DNA of 64,000 nucleotides from Methanoregula sp. (GCF_028679125.1 NZ_JAJRCG010000013.1:1-64000); one strand, 5' to 3'; positions 9,479-18,079 are shown, counted from the first letter of the stretch. The notes: a model not told the origin generated them from the letters alone. Numbers and translations are program-made.

Positions 9479-9741
9479 GAAGCGTCTCTCCAGAATTCTC
9501 ATTATCATAGAATCTGCGGGGGTATGAGGATATCGCACTGATGCAGGAGTGGTAACACCGGTGTCAACCCGGACCGGATTGCGCGGGTTTACAAGACACC
9601 GGGTCATACTCCGGGCACACGTGATTAATGTACCCGTTATCGGAATTTCCGGGCAGCATTTCCCACGGGGATTTTATTAAATCTCAACACCAAGATCAGC
9701 TAGTAACAGCCGGTATCCGGCTACCGGGAGAGTGCGTGCGT

Positions 9742-10104
9742 ATGGGAAAAGTATTGGTTATTGATGATTCCTCGTTCCAGCGGAAAATTATTTCCGGTGT
9801 GTTAACCCAGAACGGGTACAACGTTGTCCTGACGGAGAACGGCAAAGAAGGACTTGAGCGGGCATTACAGGAAAAGCCGGACCTGATTTTTACCGATCTG
9901 CTGATGCCGGAATATGACGGGTTCTGGCTGTTGGAACAGTTACAGTCCCATGACCTGTCCATCCCGGTCATTGTCCTCACATCGGACATCCAGAAGACTA
10001 CTGAACAGCGGTGCCGGGGTCTGGGGGCTGTCACAATTCTCAACAAACCAGTCAACAAAGAGCAGGTAATCTCAGCGGTCCGTACAATTCTCGGGAACCC
10101 GTGA
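9742..10104 (+). CDS. CheY-like single-domain response regulator
   Basis: This is a 120-residue stand-alone receiver starting MGKVLVIDDSS. The phospho-acceptor is D52 (FTDLLMPEYDG), with S81 (VLTS) and K102 (NKP) completing the active site. GTG 9736 is an alternative start, nearer the GGGAG Shine-Dalgarno, and would add two residues. There is no output domain, so it acts through protein partners. It is followed after 6 bp by a CheC-like phosphatase gene and then a kinase-like gene, so all three are probably co-transcribed. CheC proteins dephosphorylate CheY-P, and this receiver is the obvious substrate. Confidence 0.9.
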   Translation: MGKVLVIDDSSFQRKIISGVLTQNGYNVVLTENGKEGLERALQEKPDLIFTDLLMPEYDGFWLLEQLQSHDLSIPVIVLTSDIQKTTEQRCRGLGAVTILNKPVNKEQVISAVRTILGNP

Positions 10105-10110
10105 TGCTCA

Positions 10111-10713
10111 ATGATCGATAAAGACTCCCGTGATGCCATCACCGAGATGATCAATATCGGGGTGGGACGGGCTGCCGGCATCCTCAATGAGATCACGGGT
10201 TCAAACATCAAGCTCCGGGTTCCCCATCTCCACATCATCCGGTTTGGTGACCTTTCGGATGCACACATCAACCTCATGGGAAAAGAGAGGCTCTCGACAA
10301 TCATGCAGGAGTTCCACGGTAATTTTTCCGGGACAACCTCGCTTGCATTTTCCGAGGAGAGCGCAGCCTCGCTTGTGAAACTGCTCTCCGGTGAGTCCGG
10401 GCCGACACCCGATATGGATACCGTTCAGGTCGAGACATTAAAAGAGGTGGGAAATATCATCATCAACGCGGTGATGGGCTCGATCTCGAACGTTCTTGCA
10501 GAAAACCTCGTCTTTACCCTGCCGGAATATTGTGAAGGGAACATAACCGAGATCGCCTCCGGTCGCCACGCCATCAAACCTGACGACTGGATTATCCTCG
10601 CTCAGACCCAGTTCCTGATAGAGTCCATGAGTATCGAAGGCATGATCCTGCTGGTGCTGGAAGTCGGTTCGCTCGACCGGCTTGTTCAAAGTATTCATCA
10701 GCAACAATCCTGA
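10111..10713 (+). CDS. CheC-like CheY-P phosphatase
   Basis: The 200-residue protein has the CheC/CheX duplicated phosphatase signature (D/S)-x3-E-x2-N-x22-P. The first copy is D8-E12-N15-P38 and matches exactly. The second (LKEVGNIIIN...FTLP, about residues 112-145) keeps E, N and P at the right spacing but has Glu at the leading D/S position. This family removes phosphate from CheY-P and tunes chemotaxis or related adaptation. It lies between the receiver gene and the kinase-like gene with 6- and 10-bp gaps, which supports one operon. No chemoreceptor, CheA or archaellum gene is in the window, so the output may not be motility. Confidence 0.88.
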   Translation: MIDKDSRDAITEMINIGVGRAAGILNEITGSNIKLRVPHLHIIRFGDLSDAHINLMGKERLSTIMQEFHGNFSGTTSLAFSEESAASLVKLLSGESGPTPDMDTVQVETLKEVGNIIINAVMGSISNVLAENLVFTLPEYCEGNITEIASGRHAIKPDDWIILAQTQFLIESMSIEGMILLVLEVGSLDRLVQSIHQQQS

Positions 10714-10723
10714 AGGTGAAGAG

Positions 10724-11842
10724 ATGAGTGGGACTGCAATTAACCGGGAGTGTCTTGTTCTCTACGATCATCTTTACATTGGGGTTCTTGTCGTACGAAC
10801 GGATTTTACCATCTGTTTCTGGAACCGGTGTCTGGAAGAATGGACCGGGATAAAAAGAGACGATGTCGAAGGTGTCAACCTCTTCTCCCGCTTTCCTCAG
10901 CTCGACACTCCCTCGATCCGCGCGAGGTTCCCCGCAGTGTTCGAAGAGGGGCCCCCGGTGTTCCTCTCCTCACGGTTCCATCCCCACCTCGTCCCGTCGC
11001 CCCTGCCAGACGGTTCCTTGCGTGTCCAGAAAGGATCCATCCTGCCGCTCCGGCTGGAAGAGGAGACATTCGCCATGCTCGTCATCGAAGATGTGACAGA
11101 TCAGGTACACCAGGTGACCGAGTACCGCAAAATGCGGGACATCGCACGGCTGGAACTTGACGAGAAGAAGAATGCCCAGGTCGCTCTCCGGATAGCCAAT
11201 GCGAAACTCAGTCTTTTCTCTGATATTACTCTTCAGGACATCCGAAGTCAGGTAGTAGCCGCCCGGGGATTCGATCATTTACTTAAGATGAATCTGTCAA
11301 ATCTCGAGAAGAGCAAGTCCTTCTCTGATAAGATCGACCATCAGCTTACCCTCATTGAGAAATATGTAACGATGATGCTTGAGTTTGTCCAGTTGGGTGC
11401 AGCGGTTCCCACGTGGCATCTTCTGGATCCGATTCTCCGGAAAGCAAAACTGGATGCGCAGCTGAAAAACCTCGAAACCGACTCCGGGCTGGAGGGTCTT
11501 GAGATTTTTGCGCCTCCTCTTCTTGATCGTATCGCAATAAACCTGCTGGAGAATGCACAGCAGCACGGTGAAAATCCAGAGGTCCGGGTAAAAATCTCGT
11601 TTCGGGAAGAGCCGGAGTATGGTGTTCTCCTGGTTGAGGATAACGGAGCGGGTGTGAAGCCGGAGGACAAGACCGCTATTTTCAAACCCGGCTTCGGGAC
11701 AAAGGTCAAGCTCAGTCTTTACCATACCCGGGAGATTCTTGCGATCACCAGCATTACCATCGAAGAGACCGGATGTTATGGGACGGGTGCCCGGTTTGAG
11801 ATGCATCTCCCGAAGGATACCTACCGTTACGTGCATACCTGA
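10724..11842 (+). CDS. PAS sensor histidine-kinase homologue lacking the phospho-acceptor His
   Basis: The 372-residue protein starts at ATG 10724, just after a GGTGA Shine-Dalgarno; an upstream ATG at 10682 would overlap cheC by 32 bp. An N-terminal PAS domain covers about residues 12-130. A helical region 140-260 corresponds to the dimerisation domain. The HATPase domain (about 265-372) has the N box INLLENAQQHG and G box EDNGAGVKPED. In related archaeal kinases the phospho-accepting site reads RHDIxNQ. Here it reads LQDIRSQ, with Gln at position 171 in place of His. The protein is cytosolic and has no transmembrane segment. It may be a pseudokinase or phosphatase-type partner (inference). 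Confidence 0.8.
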   Translation: MSGTAINRECLVLYDHLYIGVLVVRTDFTICFWNRCLEEWTGIKRDDVEGVNLFSRFPQLDTPSIRARFPAVFEEGPPVFLSSRFHPHLVPSPLPDGSLRVQKGSILPLRLEEETFAMLVIEDVTDQVHQVTEYRKMRDIARLELDEKKNAQVALRIANAKLSLFSDITLQDIRSQVVAARGFDHLLKMNLSNLEKSKSFSDKIDHQLTLIEKYVTMMLEFVQLGAAVPTWHLLDPILRKAKLDAQLKNLETDSGLEGLEIFAPPLLDRIAINLLENAQQHGENPEVRVKISFREEPEYGVLLVEDNGAGVKPEDKTAIFKPGFGTKVKLSLYHTREILAITSITIEETGCYGTGARFEMHLPKDTYRYVHT

Positions 11843-12050
11843 TGTAATAACGGAGATCAATCCCCGGATGTGGTCATCCATTCGTTTAGAGAGAAGCAAC
11901 AAAGACCGGAGAACTCTACGGTGGATATACAATTATTGACCGGGTCTGCCGAGATCAAGAATGTAGTAATTGAGAGGACCTTTTTTTTCGATAACAAATC
12001 ATAGTAGTGTTTTGGACTTGAAACGCAGTACTCCCCGACAGGATTTTATC

Positions 12051-12063
12051 TTTTTATAAATAT
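12051..12063 (+). promoter_or_regulatory. TATA-box promoter without a clear downstream gene
   Basis: The sequence tttttataaatat is a strong archaeal TATA box that predicts a transcript start near 12084. A GGTGA element and ATG (12147) follow about 60 bp later, but the reading frame behind them is not convincing. Confidence 0.4.
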
Positions 12064-12146
12064 CTTCAATCAATTGTGTGTTATTTCAAAAAAGCTGTGA
12101 CCGCATCCTGCCGGTATTTTCCCGATATTTCAGGATAGGTGAAACC

Positions 12147-12419
12147 ATGCCGGGTTGGTCTCCCGGCATGGGTATGGATAAAGAGATATTCGGATCCTAT
12201 GTGTGCAACAGGACCGGTTCACAATGGCACAGGTCTCGCAACGAGGTCGCGATGGCGCTGGACGATAGTTGTCGTGCGCCAGTTCTCGCTCGTTGCGATC
12301 TCCCGTATCCATCCCCCGACAGGCATCCGGTCCGGGTGGGCTCCGGTGCCTGCGGGTATGTTCTCACGGAAGGGAAGGCACATGGTGTACCGCTTCCTGC
12401 TCCCGAATGTTGCTCTTAG
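12147..12419 (+). CDS. Doubtful 90-codon reading frame, possible gene remnant
   Basis: An ATG preceded by GGTGA at 12139 opens a 90-codon frame that ends at 12419. The predicted peptide is rich in Cys, Arg, Pro and Ser (SYVCNRTGSQWHR, ACGYVLTEGK) and matches nothing I know. The overlapping frame from 12139 to 12621 is equally open, which suggests decay or chance openness in GC-rich DNA. It is listed only because a promoter and ribosome-binding site are correctly placed. Confidence 0.2.
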   Translation: MPGWSPGMGMDKEIFGSYVCNRTGSQWHRSRNEVAMALDDSCRAPVLARCDLPYPSPDRHPVRVGSGACGYVLTEGKAHGVPLPAPECCS

Positions 12420-12813
12420 AGTTCATGGCATGGTCTCCCGGCCGCCCGTTGCAGATCTCTGGTGCATATCCTGCAATTGCGGCCTGCATGTCTCCTGTGC
12501 TATCCGCCACCGGCAGCACGGCCGCAGGAGAGATCTGCCGGGGAAAGTGAGCCGGCGGATATCTCCCGGGACCGTATGCGGGGTGGTTCGGATACGAGTG
12601 TTTCGTGTCCTGTATCGGTGACACAACACTCTGATCCCTATGTCGGGTGCGGCTGCACTTATATTGGTAAAATAGGGCTGGTAGGAGACTCATACTCCGC
12701 GGTTATACCAGATAACCGGGCGAACCGGAAGCGTATTTATCCAGATTGTGATCCGGCGGGATCCCGGATTGCCCGGATCCTGACCGGCGAAAGAAATGGT
12801 CCTGGACAGAGTG

Positions 12814-13308
12814 TTACTTCCGTCCCGCCATCTGCTTTGCAGTCAGGAACCAGTGCAGTTCGCCGGAGGGATGTCCGGTGAACGAATAATTCCGGATCTT
12901 TGCCAGGGCGCCCTTTGTCATCGCAATACCAGCATCGTTGTTACCGGAAATGATCCGGCTGATCAATGCCGAGAGCAGGGGTTCGTGGCCAACCAGCAGG
13001 ACTGCGGAAGTATGGTGGTGCCGGTCGATCTCGCGGCAGATCGTATCCGGGTTCCCGCCCGGAACCAGTGTCTTCCACGTGACGATCTTTTCCGGGACGC
13101 CCAGTACGTCTGCAACAATCGCTGCGGTCTCCTGCGCCCGGACAAGCGGACTTGCCGCAATGAGATCGAACGTCAGTTGCTGCGCTGCGATCCAGTACGC
13201 AACGGCAAGGATATCGTCGCGTCCCTTTTTCGTCAGGTGACGGTCAGCATCGCTCCTGCCGGCCCCGGTATCCTCTGCCTTCCCGTGCCGTAAAATAAAA
13301 ACATCCAC
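12814..13308 (-). CDS. sixA: SixA-like phosphohistidine phosphatase
   Basis: This 164-residue protein of the histidine phosphatase superfamily removes phosphate from phosphohistidine. RHG with nucleophile H8 opens the protein (DVFILRHGKAED), SPLVRAQETA supplies the second Arg, and VGHEP carries the other catalytic His. The start chosen is GTG 13308, because the protein then begins exactly like bacterial SixA and a TATA-like element lies about 26 bp upstream, giving a leaderless mRNA. ATG 13359 would add 17 unconserved residues. It may act on His phosphorelays, though none is linked genetically. Confidence 0.85.
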   Translation of the reverse strand: MDVFILRHGKAEDTGAGRSDADRHLTKKGRDDILAVAYWIAAQQLTFDLIAASPLVRAQETAAIVADVLGVPEKIVTWKTLVPGGNPDTICREIDRHHHTSAVLLVGHEPLLSALISRIISGNNDAGIAMTKGALAKIRNYSFTGHPSGELHWFLTAKQMAGRK

Positions 13309-13373
13309 ACATGGACTGTTGCACGGCGGGGGATAAGTATTGTGATTTGAAAAAAACAAGGGAACGCCAGCGC

Positions 13374-14465
13374 TTAACGCTTCCCGGTCTTCTGGTGCCG
13401 GATCGCCATCAGCAGCGCCACCGCGGCCAGCACCACCGCCCCTTCAAACCCGGGCGTCGGTTTCGTTTTTGAAAGCCCGGTCACAAACTCGGATGTGGTT
13501 CCCGCCGTGATATCGGTTGTTGTCTCAAGATCCTGGTAACCGTCAAGGATCAGTCTGATGGTATGGGTTCCCGGTGTCAGCCCGGGGATCGTTGCCGGGG
13601 AGATCCCCTTCATCTTCCCATCGATATACACCAGTGCACCCACGGGGGAGGTTGTTACGGAAAGGGAACCGGTACTGGCGGAAACCGGGGTTCCGGTTCC
13701 TGTGATTGCGGTCGTTGCTCCTGCACCGGCCGGGGTTGCTGCCGGTGTGGCAGTCTGCGTCGGAGTCCTCGTATACAGGGTGACCTGGATATCCGTAAAT
13801 CCGCCATCCACGGAAACATCCTGTGTATAATCTGCGTACCCCTCCGCTCTCAGGAGTACCGTGTGGCGGCCGTTTGGCACGGCATCGAGCGACATGGGGG
13901 TAATGCCCCTGATCGTGTTGTCGAGATAGACCGTTGCGCCCCTGGGATTCGAACTGACCGTGATGCTCCCGTACGCCGGTGTGGGGGTTGGCGTGGGCAT
14001 GCCGACAAGATGCGTATACTCGGTCATGGTCGACGTGATCACGTGACTCCGGGCGTCCAGTTCCTGTACCTTGAGTACCGATATGTTCGATCCCGTTGCA
14101 GTACTGTCAGGCACCTGCCCTTTCAGGGAGAGTCGGACGATCACTTCATCCTTGGCCGGGTAGGAGAGTTCGTACCCCGCGAGAGTAAGGATCTTTCCCC
14201 GTTCGTTTGGCCGGGTATTCTCCACCCGGTCGATGATCACCGTATAGACCCAGATCGGGTCATCGAGCGCGGTAACGAACTGAAGGTCGTCATAGGATGA
14301 GAATGACGTGCCGGAAGCCGCGTACACCGTGGCGGTCACATTGACCGGATCGCCGGCATCCATAGTGTCCGGGCTGATCGTTACCGAAGAGACTGAAAAT
14401 GCCATTGCACCCGGCACAAGAAGGAGTACAACAAGTGCGATGAGCCAGAATGTCCGGGAATACAC
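13374..14465 (-). CDS. Secreted PEGA-domain surface protein with PGF-CTERM anchor
   Basis: The protein has about 363 residues from GTG 14465, supported by AAGGTG upstream. A signal peptide (FWLIALVVLLLVPGAMA) is followed by a beta-rich domain of about 130 residues and a Thr-Pro linker. Two PEGA domains follow (GSITVSSNPRGATVYLDN and GSLSVTTSPVGALVYIDG), separated by a Thr/Ala/Pro linker. The C-terminus has TPGFEGAVVLAAVALLMAI plus a basic tail. This is a PGF-CTERM signal, which archaeosortase A cleaves to attach a lipid anchor. It should be displayed at the S-layer. A tattata TATA box lies at about 14497-14506, between guaB and this gene. Confidence 0.8.
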   Translation of the reverse strand: MYSRTFWLIALVVLLLVPGAMAFSVSSVTISPDTMDAGDPVNVTATVYAASGTSFSSYDDLQFVTALDDPIWVYTVIIDRVENTRPNERGKILTLAGYELSYPAKDEVIVRLSLKGQVPDSTATGSNISVLKVQELDARSHVITSTMTEYTHLVGMPTPTPTPAYGSITVSSNPRGATVYLDNTIRGITPMSLDAVPNGRHTVLLRAEGYADYTQDVSVDGGFTDIQVTLYTRTPTQTATPAATPAGAGATTAITGTGTPVSASTGSLSVTTSPVGALVYIDGKMKGISPATIPGLTPGTHTIRLILDGYQDLETTTDITAGTTSEFVTGLSKTKPTPGFEGAVVLAAVALLMAIRHQKTGKR

Positions 14466-14514
14466 AGGACTACACCTTGGTAAAGGTGAATCGCTGGTAG
14501 TATAATATCCTGGC

Positions 14515-14530
14515 GGCAGGAAAAAAAGAG
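14515..14530 (-). terminator. T-tract terminator after guaB
   Basis: The minus strand reads a run of seven T just after the guaB stop codon. It lies in front of the TATA box of the next minus-strand gene. Confidence 0.4.
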
Positions 14531-14532
14531 GA

Positions 14533-16002
14533 TTATTCAAAGAGCCGGTAGTTCGGCGCTTCGTCGGTGATCATGATATTGTGGGGGTGACTCTCGGTCA
14601 TGCCGGCGTTCGTGATCCGTACGAACCGGGCTTTCGTGTGCATATCATCAATTGTCTTTGCACCCGAGTATCCCATCGCGGACTTGAGGCCGCCCACGAG
14701 CTGATAGATGACCTCTCCCACGTGACCGACATACGGGGTAACACCTTCCACGCCTTCAGGCACGAACTTCGTGCTGCCGATACCCTTCTTCTGGAAGTAC
14801 CGGTCGCTCGATTCGCCGGTGCTCATGACCCCGAGCGATCCCATACCGCGGTACTGCTTGTACCGCCGGCCTTTCATGGTGATCACTTTGCCGGGTGACT
14901 CATCCGTGCCGGCAAACATGCTGCCCATCATCACCGTACTTGCACCGGCAGCGATTGCCTTTGCCACATCTCCACTGTACCTCACACCCCCATCGGAGAT
15001 GATCGGGATGCCCGCGTTTCTTGCCACATCTGCAACCTGCGCAACAGCGGTTACCTGGGGGACACCCGTACCGGCAACGATCCGCGTGGTACAGATGGAG
15101 CCCGGTCCGATACCGACCTTGATACCGTCAACACCGGCATCCAGCAGCGCCGCAGCTGCCTCTTTTGTTGCAATGTTGCCTGCCACCACATCCGCCTTTA
15201 CGCTGCCCTTGATCTCCTTGACTGCCGCCACGACTTTCATGTTATGGCCGTGGGCACAGTCCACGACCAGCGCATCCACGCCGTGCTGGTCAAGGAGCTC
15301 GGCCCGGGCGAAATCGAACGGGCCGACTGCCGCTGCAACCCTGAGGCTGCCGCTGGCATCCCGGCTCGCGTGCGGGTACTGGCGTTTTTCCAGGATATCC
15401 TGCAGGGTGATGATACCGATCAGTTTTCCATTCTTGTTGACAACAGGGAGACGTTCGACCTTGTTGGTATACATGATCTCCAGCGCTTTCTCGGCAGTGA
15501 TCTCTTCGTTTGCGACAATGGGGTTCTTTGTCATAATGGTGGTGATATTCTCGTCGCCGCGTTTCACCACGATCGCCCGCACGTCCCTCCGGCTGACGAT
15601 ACCGATGATTTTTCCCTTGTCAACAACCGGCACGCCGCCGATGCTGTACTGCTGCATCAGCCGCTCTGCGTCCGAGACCGTTGCCGTGTCTTCAACGTAG
15701 AGCACATCACGCTCGATCATCTCTTCTGCCTGTTTGACAGCAACAACTTCCTGCATCTCGTGCTCGGCGGTCATATTGCGGTGGATGACACCGATGCCAC
15801 CCATGCGGGCAAGCGTTATCGCCATCGTTGCCTCGGTCACGGTATCCATGGCGGCCGAGACCAGCGGGATATTGACATCGATCTTCTTCGAAAACCGTGA
15901 ACGTGTGTCAACCTCGGAGGGTTCAATCCACGATTCCAGCGGTTCCAGGAGAACATCATCAAAGGTTAAGGAGAGAGGTACATCCAGTTTTTCGTTAAAC
16001 AT
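14533..16002 (-). CDS. guaB: IMP dehydrogenase
   Basis: This 489-residue enzyme oxidises IMP to XMP with NAD+, the committed step to GMP. The TIM barrel is interrupted by two CBS domains (about residues 95-210). The catalytic loop GPGSICTTRI carries C304, and the mobile flap region includes GMGSLGVMS. It is full length. The start at 16002 has a GGTGA Shine-Dalgarno that overlaps the end of mfnB, so it is translated as the second gene of an mfnB-guaB operon. The pairing mixes coenzyme and purine synthesis. Confidence 0.97.
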   Translation of the reverse strand: MFNEKLDVPLSLTFDDVLLEPLESWIEPSEVDTRSRFSKKIDVNIPLVSAAMDTVTEATMAITLARMGGIGVIHRNMTAEHEMQEVVAVKQAEEMIERDVLYVEDTATVSDAERLMQQYSIGGVPVVDKGKIIGIVSRRDVRAIVVKRGDENITTIMTKNPIVANEEITAEKALEIMYTNKVERLPVVNKNGKLIGIITLQDILEKRQYPHASRDASGSLRVAAAVGPFDFARAELLDQHGVDALVVDCAHGHNMKVVAAVKEIKGSVKADVVAGNIATKEAAAALLDAGVDGIKVGIGPGSICTTRIVAGTGVPQVTAVAQVADVARNAGIPIISDGGVRYSGDVAKAIAAGASTVMMGSMFAGTDESPGKVITMKGRRYKQYRGMGSLGVMSTGESSDRYFQKKGIGSTKFVPEGVEGVTPYVGHVGEVIYQLVGGLKSAMGYSGAKTIDDMHTKARFVRITNAGMTESHPHNIMITDEAPNYRLFE

Positions 16003-16006
16003 ATGG

Positions 16007-16693
16007 TCACCTGATCATTGCGAGTGCTTTTTTGATCAAATCTTCCCTGACAGTTGCGGTACGGTCGCCCCCGCAGACCATGCCACGGACACCGATGATC
16101 TCCGGATCGATCCGTTTGAGCGCATCAATGTCCTCGAACTTCAGGGAACCGGCAAGAGCGGTTCCGAGTCCGAGTTTCCTGTTCTCCTCCGTAAAAGAGC
16201 GGAGTGCTTTCTCGTCCATGAAAGCAAACGTGCTCTGCCGGTCCTTGAGGCCGGTATCGACCATGGCAAAGTCTGCACCGCATTCCGCGGCAATGGGAGC
16301 CATGTCGAAAGGAGAGATGGCGTGCATGCGTTCGAAATCCGAGTATGCTGCAATGACGACATACTTCTCCGGGAACTCGTCCTTTACGGCCCGGACCACG
16401 GCACCGATCAGTTCGCGGGCCTCGTTCTTTCCTTCAAAGGCAAGCCCGATCTTGATGTAGTCAGCTCCGGCATGGGCAGCGCCGTACGCGGTGAGGGCAG
16501 CCCCGCCCGGTTTGAAGTCGAAATCGCCAATGGCTGCGCTCACGGGTTTTTTCACGTACTCCTTGATCTCACGGATGACCCAGGGAAAGTTGGCGCCGAG
16601 CGAGCCTTCGGACGGTTTCTTGACGTCAATAATGTCAGCGGCAGTAGAGTTTTTCGCCTCAGTGATGGAGCTGGGGCTGACCAACAATTGCAT
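16007..16693 (-). CDS. mfnB: (5-formylfuran-3-yl)methyl phosphate synthase, methanofuran pathway
   Basis: This 228-residue TIM-barrel protein joins two glyceraldehyde-3-phosphate molecules into the furan ring precursor of methanofuran, the first C1 carrier of methanogenesis. The segment IIDVKKPSEGSLGANFPW carries the Schiff-base lysine (K25 by comparison with the Methanocaldococcus enzyme). AAIGDFDFKPGG and VDTGLKDRQ are further family segments. Length and motifs are normal. It is divergent from the HisA-like gene across 43 bp and is followed by guaB only 4 bp downstream. Its presence is strong evidence for a methanogen. Confidence 0.93.
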   Translation of the reverse strand: MQLLVSPSSITEAKNSTAADIIDVKKPSEGSLGANFPWVIREIKEYVKKPVSAAIGDFDFKPGGAALTAYGAAHAGADYIKIGLAFEGKNEARELIGAVVRAVKDEFPEKYVVIAAYSDFERMHAISPFDMAPIAAECGADFAMVDTGLKDRQSTFAFMDEKALRSFTEENRKLGLGTALAGSLKFEDIDALKRIDPEIIGVRGMVCGGDRTATVREDLIKKALAMIR

Positions 16694-16736
16694 AAAGTTT
16701 AATGATCTTTTATCCTAATAGTGGTTTGCTTCGTCT

Positions 16737-17408
16737 ATGGAACTGATTCTTGCAATGGATTTGAAGAATAATCTGGTCGTGCACGGGAAATCCGGGCAGC
16801 GTGAGGGCTACAAACCGCTGGACTGGGGCTGTTCACCGACGGCAGAGCCGCAGGGGTTTCTCCGGGCGATCCGACCCAGATCTATTTACATTGCGGATCT
16901 CGACCGCATCGGACGGACCGGTTCGCATGACCTGATTGTCCGGCAGTGCGCACGGGAAGTCCATTCCTGCTACATTGACCGGGGATGCCGGTCGCCGGGC
17001 GATCAGCTCGAAGGCTATCATATCCACAATATTGTTGGCACCGAGACCGGGGGAGACGATCTCGCACAGTACCCGGGCGGCCTCTTAAGCCTCGATATCA
17101 AAAACGGCCGGGTCATCCCCTCAGGCCGCGATCCGGGGGACGTGCTCCGGCAGGCCAATGGCTGGAAGTTCGAAGGATGCATCATCCTCAACATCACCGC
17201 GGTGGGAACGGAGTCGGGCATCGACCGGCAACGGCTCGATGCAATGCGGGCGGCCTATCACCGGAAATTATACTATGGCGGCGGGGTCTCGACCATTGCC
17301 GATCTCGAAGCGATCGAGTCTGCCGGGTTCGATGGTGCGATCATCGCAACGGCCTTACACCACGGGACCGTTCCGATCGGATGGATACGGAGGGGACGGA
17401 TGTGTTAG
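16737..17408 (+). CDS. HisA/HisF-family TIM-barrel protein of unknown substrate
   Basis: The 223-residue protein resembles phosphoribosyl isomerase HisA (MELILAMDLKNNLVVHGKSG at the N-terminus; LYYGGGVSTIADLEAI near the C-terminus phosphate site). It is shorter than canonical HisA at about 240 residues, and the usual IPAIDL opening has become LAMDL. It is probably a paralogue with another sugar-phosphate substrate, not the histidine enzyme. It is divergent from mfnB and overlaps the thymidylate kinase start by 7 bp. The mfnB neighbour suggests coenzyme synthesis, but this is inference. Confidence 0.7.
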   Translation: MELILAMDLKNNLVVHGKSGQREGYKPLDWGCSPTAEPQGFLRAIRPRSIYIADLDRIGRTGSHDLIVRQCAREVHSCYIDRGCRSPGDQLEGYHIHNIVGTETGGDDLAQYPGGLLSLDIKNGRVIPSGRDPGDVLRQANGWKFEGCIILNITAVGTESGIDRQRLDAMRAAYHRKLYYGGGVSTIADLEAIESAGFDGAIIATALHHGTVPIGWIRRGRMC

Positions 17409-18019
17409 TCACGCTTGAAGGCATTGACGGGAGCGGGAAGAGCACGCTCCATGCAGCGCTCAGGGACCTGCTCGCAGATCTCGATCCTCTCATGACCCGG
17501 GAACCCGGGGCAACCTGGGTCGGGGAGCAGGTGCGCCGTGCGGTCAAAGAACAGATAGACCCGGTAACCGAAGCAACCCTCTTTGTCGCGGATCACGCAG
17601 CTCATCTCGCGAAGGTTGTCCGCCCGGCCCTGGCGGAGGGGCGGCTCGTGATCTCCGACCGGTACAGCGACAGCCGGTACGCGTACCAGTCCGTGACCCT
17701 GCAGGGCATCGTCCCGGAGCCGGAGAAGTGGCTGCGGGCCATGCACAATGGCTGGACGATCATTCCCGACCGGACATTCCTCTGCGTTCTTCCCGTTGAC
17801 GATGCCCTGACCCGGCTGAAACCGGATGCCCAGCGCGAACACTTCGAGAAGCGCGAGATTCTGGAGAAAGTCCAGAACAATTATCTTGCGTATGCCCGTG
17901 CGGAGCCGGGCCGGTTTGTGGTTGTGGATGCGATGCTTTCTCCTGAGATTGTTGCGGGGTTTGTGGCGGATGCTATTCGGTTGGATCTCTCTTCTGGAAA
18001 GAGGAAGCGGAAGAAGTAA
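17402..18019 (+). CDS. tmk: Thymidylate kinase
   Basis: This 205-residue kinase phosphorylates dTMP to dTDP. The P-loop EGIDGSGKST is at residues 6-15, TREPGAT binds the nucleotide, and SDRYSDSRYAYQ is the DRY-type catalytic and lid region. The start is GTG 17402: a GGAGGGG Shine-Dalgarno lies 6 bp upstream and the protein then begins MLVTLEGIDG, as is typical of the family. An in-frame ATG at 17381 would swallow the Shine-Dalgarno. It overlaps the HisA-like gene and is translationally coupled to it. A Lys/Arg-rich tail (GKRKRKK) ends the protein. Confidence 0.93.
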   Translation: MLVTLEGIDGSGKSTLHAALRDLLADLDPLMTREPGATWVGEQVRRAVKEQIDPVTEATLFVADHAAHLAKVVRPALAEGRLVISDRYSDSRYAYQSVTLQGIVPEPEKWLRAMHNGWTIIPDRTFLCVLPVDDALTRLKPDAQREHFEKREILEKVQNNYLAYARAEPGRFVVVDAMLSPEIVAGFVADAIRLDLSSGKRKRKK

Positions 18020-18061
18020 ATCGATCGGATCCTGATTGAAAATTATTTGATTTTCTTTTGT

Positions 18062-18079
18062 TCCGCTGACCGCAGCGGA
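18062..18079 (+). repeat. Perfect 7-bp hairpin downstream of tmk
   Basis: TCCGCTG and CAGCGGA pair around an ACCG loop, 43 bp after the tmk stop, and are preceded by a T-rich stretch. It may protect the mRNA end or be part of a structured RNA. Confidence 0.5.

Larger units (their letters stand above)
11843..12813. other. 970-bp region without a convincing gene
   Basis: No frame shows clean codon bias or a recognisable domain. It holds a strong TATA-like box near 12055, a Shine-Dalgarno with ATG at 12147, and scattered short frames that shift relative to each other. This could be a decayed gene or a non-coding transcript unit. Confidence 0.5.

Noticed and set aside
10682-10723. Upstream start for the kinase homologue
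   Set aside because: It would overlap cheC, while ATG 10724 has a GGTGA Shine-Dalgarno at proper spacing.
15734-16702. Long open frame opposite guaB and mfnB
   Set aside because: It is antisense to two well-defined genes with catalytic motifs; GC-rich DNA leaves the opposite strand open by chance.
16985-17401. Long N-terminal extension of thymidylate kinase
   Set aside because: It overlaps the HisA-like gene in another frame and has no similarity to the family; GTG 17402 has a strong Shine-Dalgarno.
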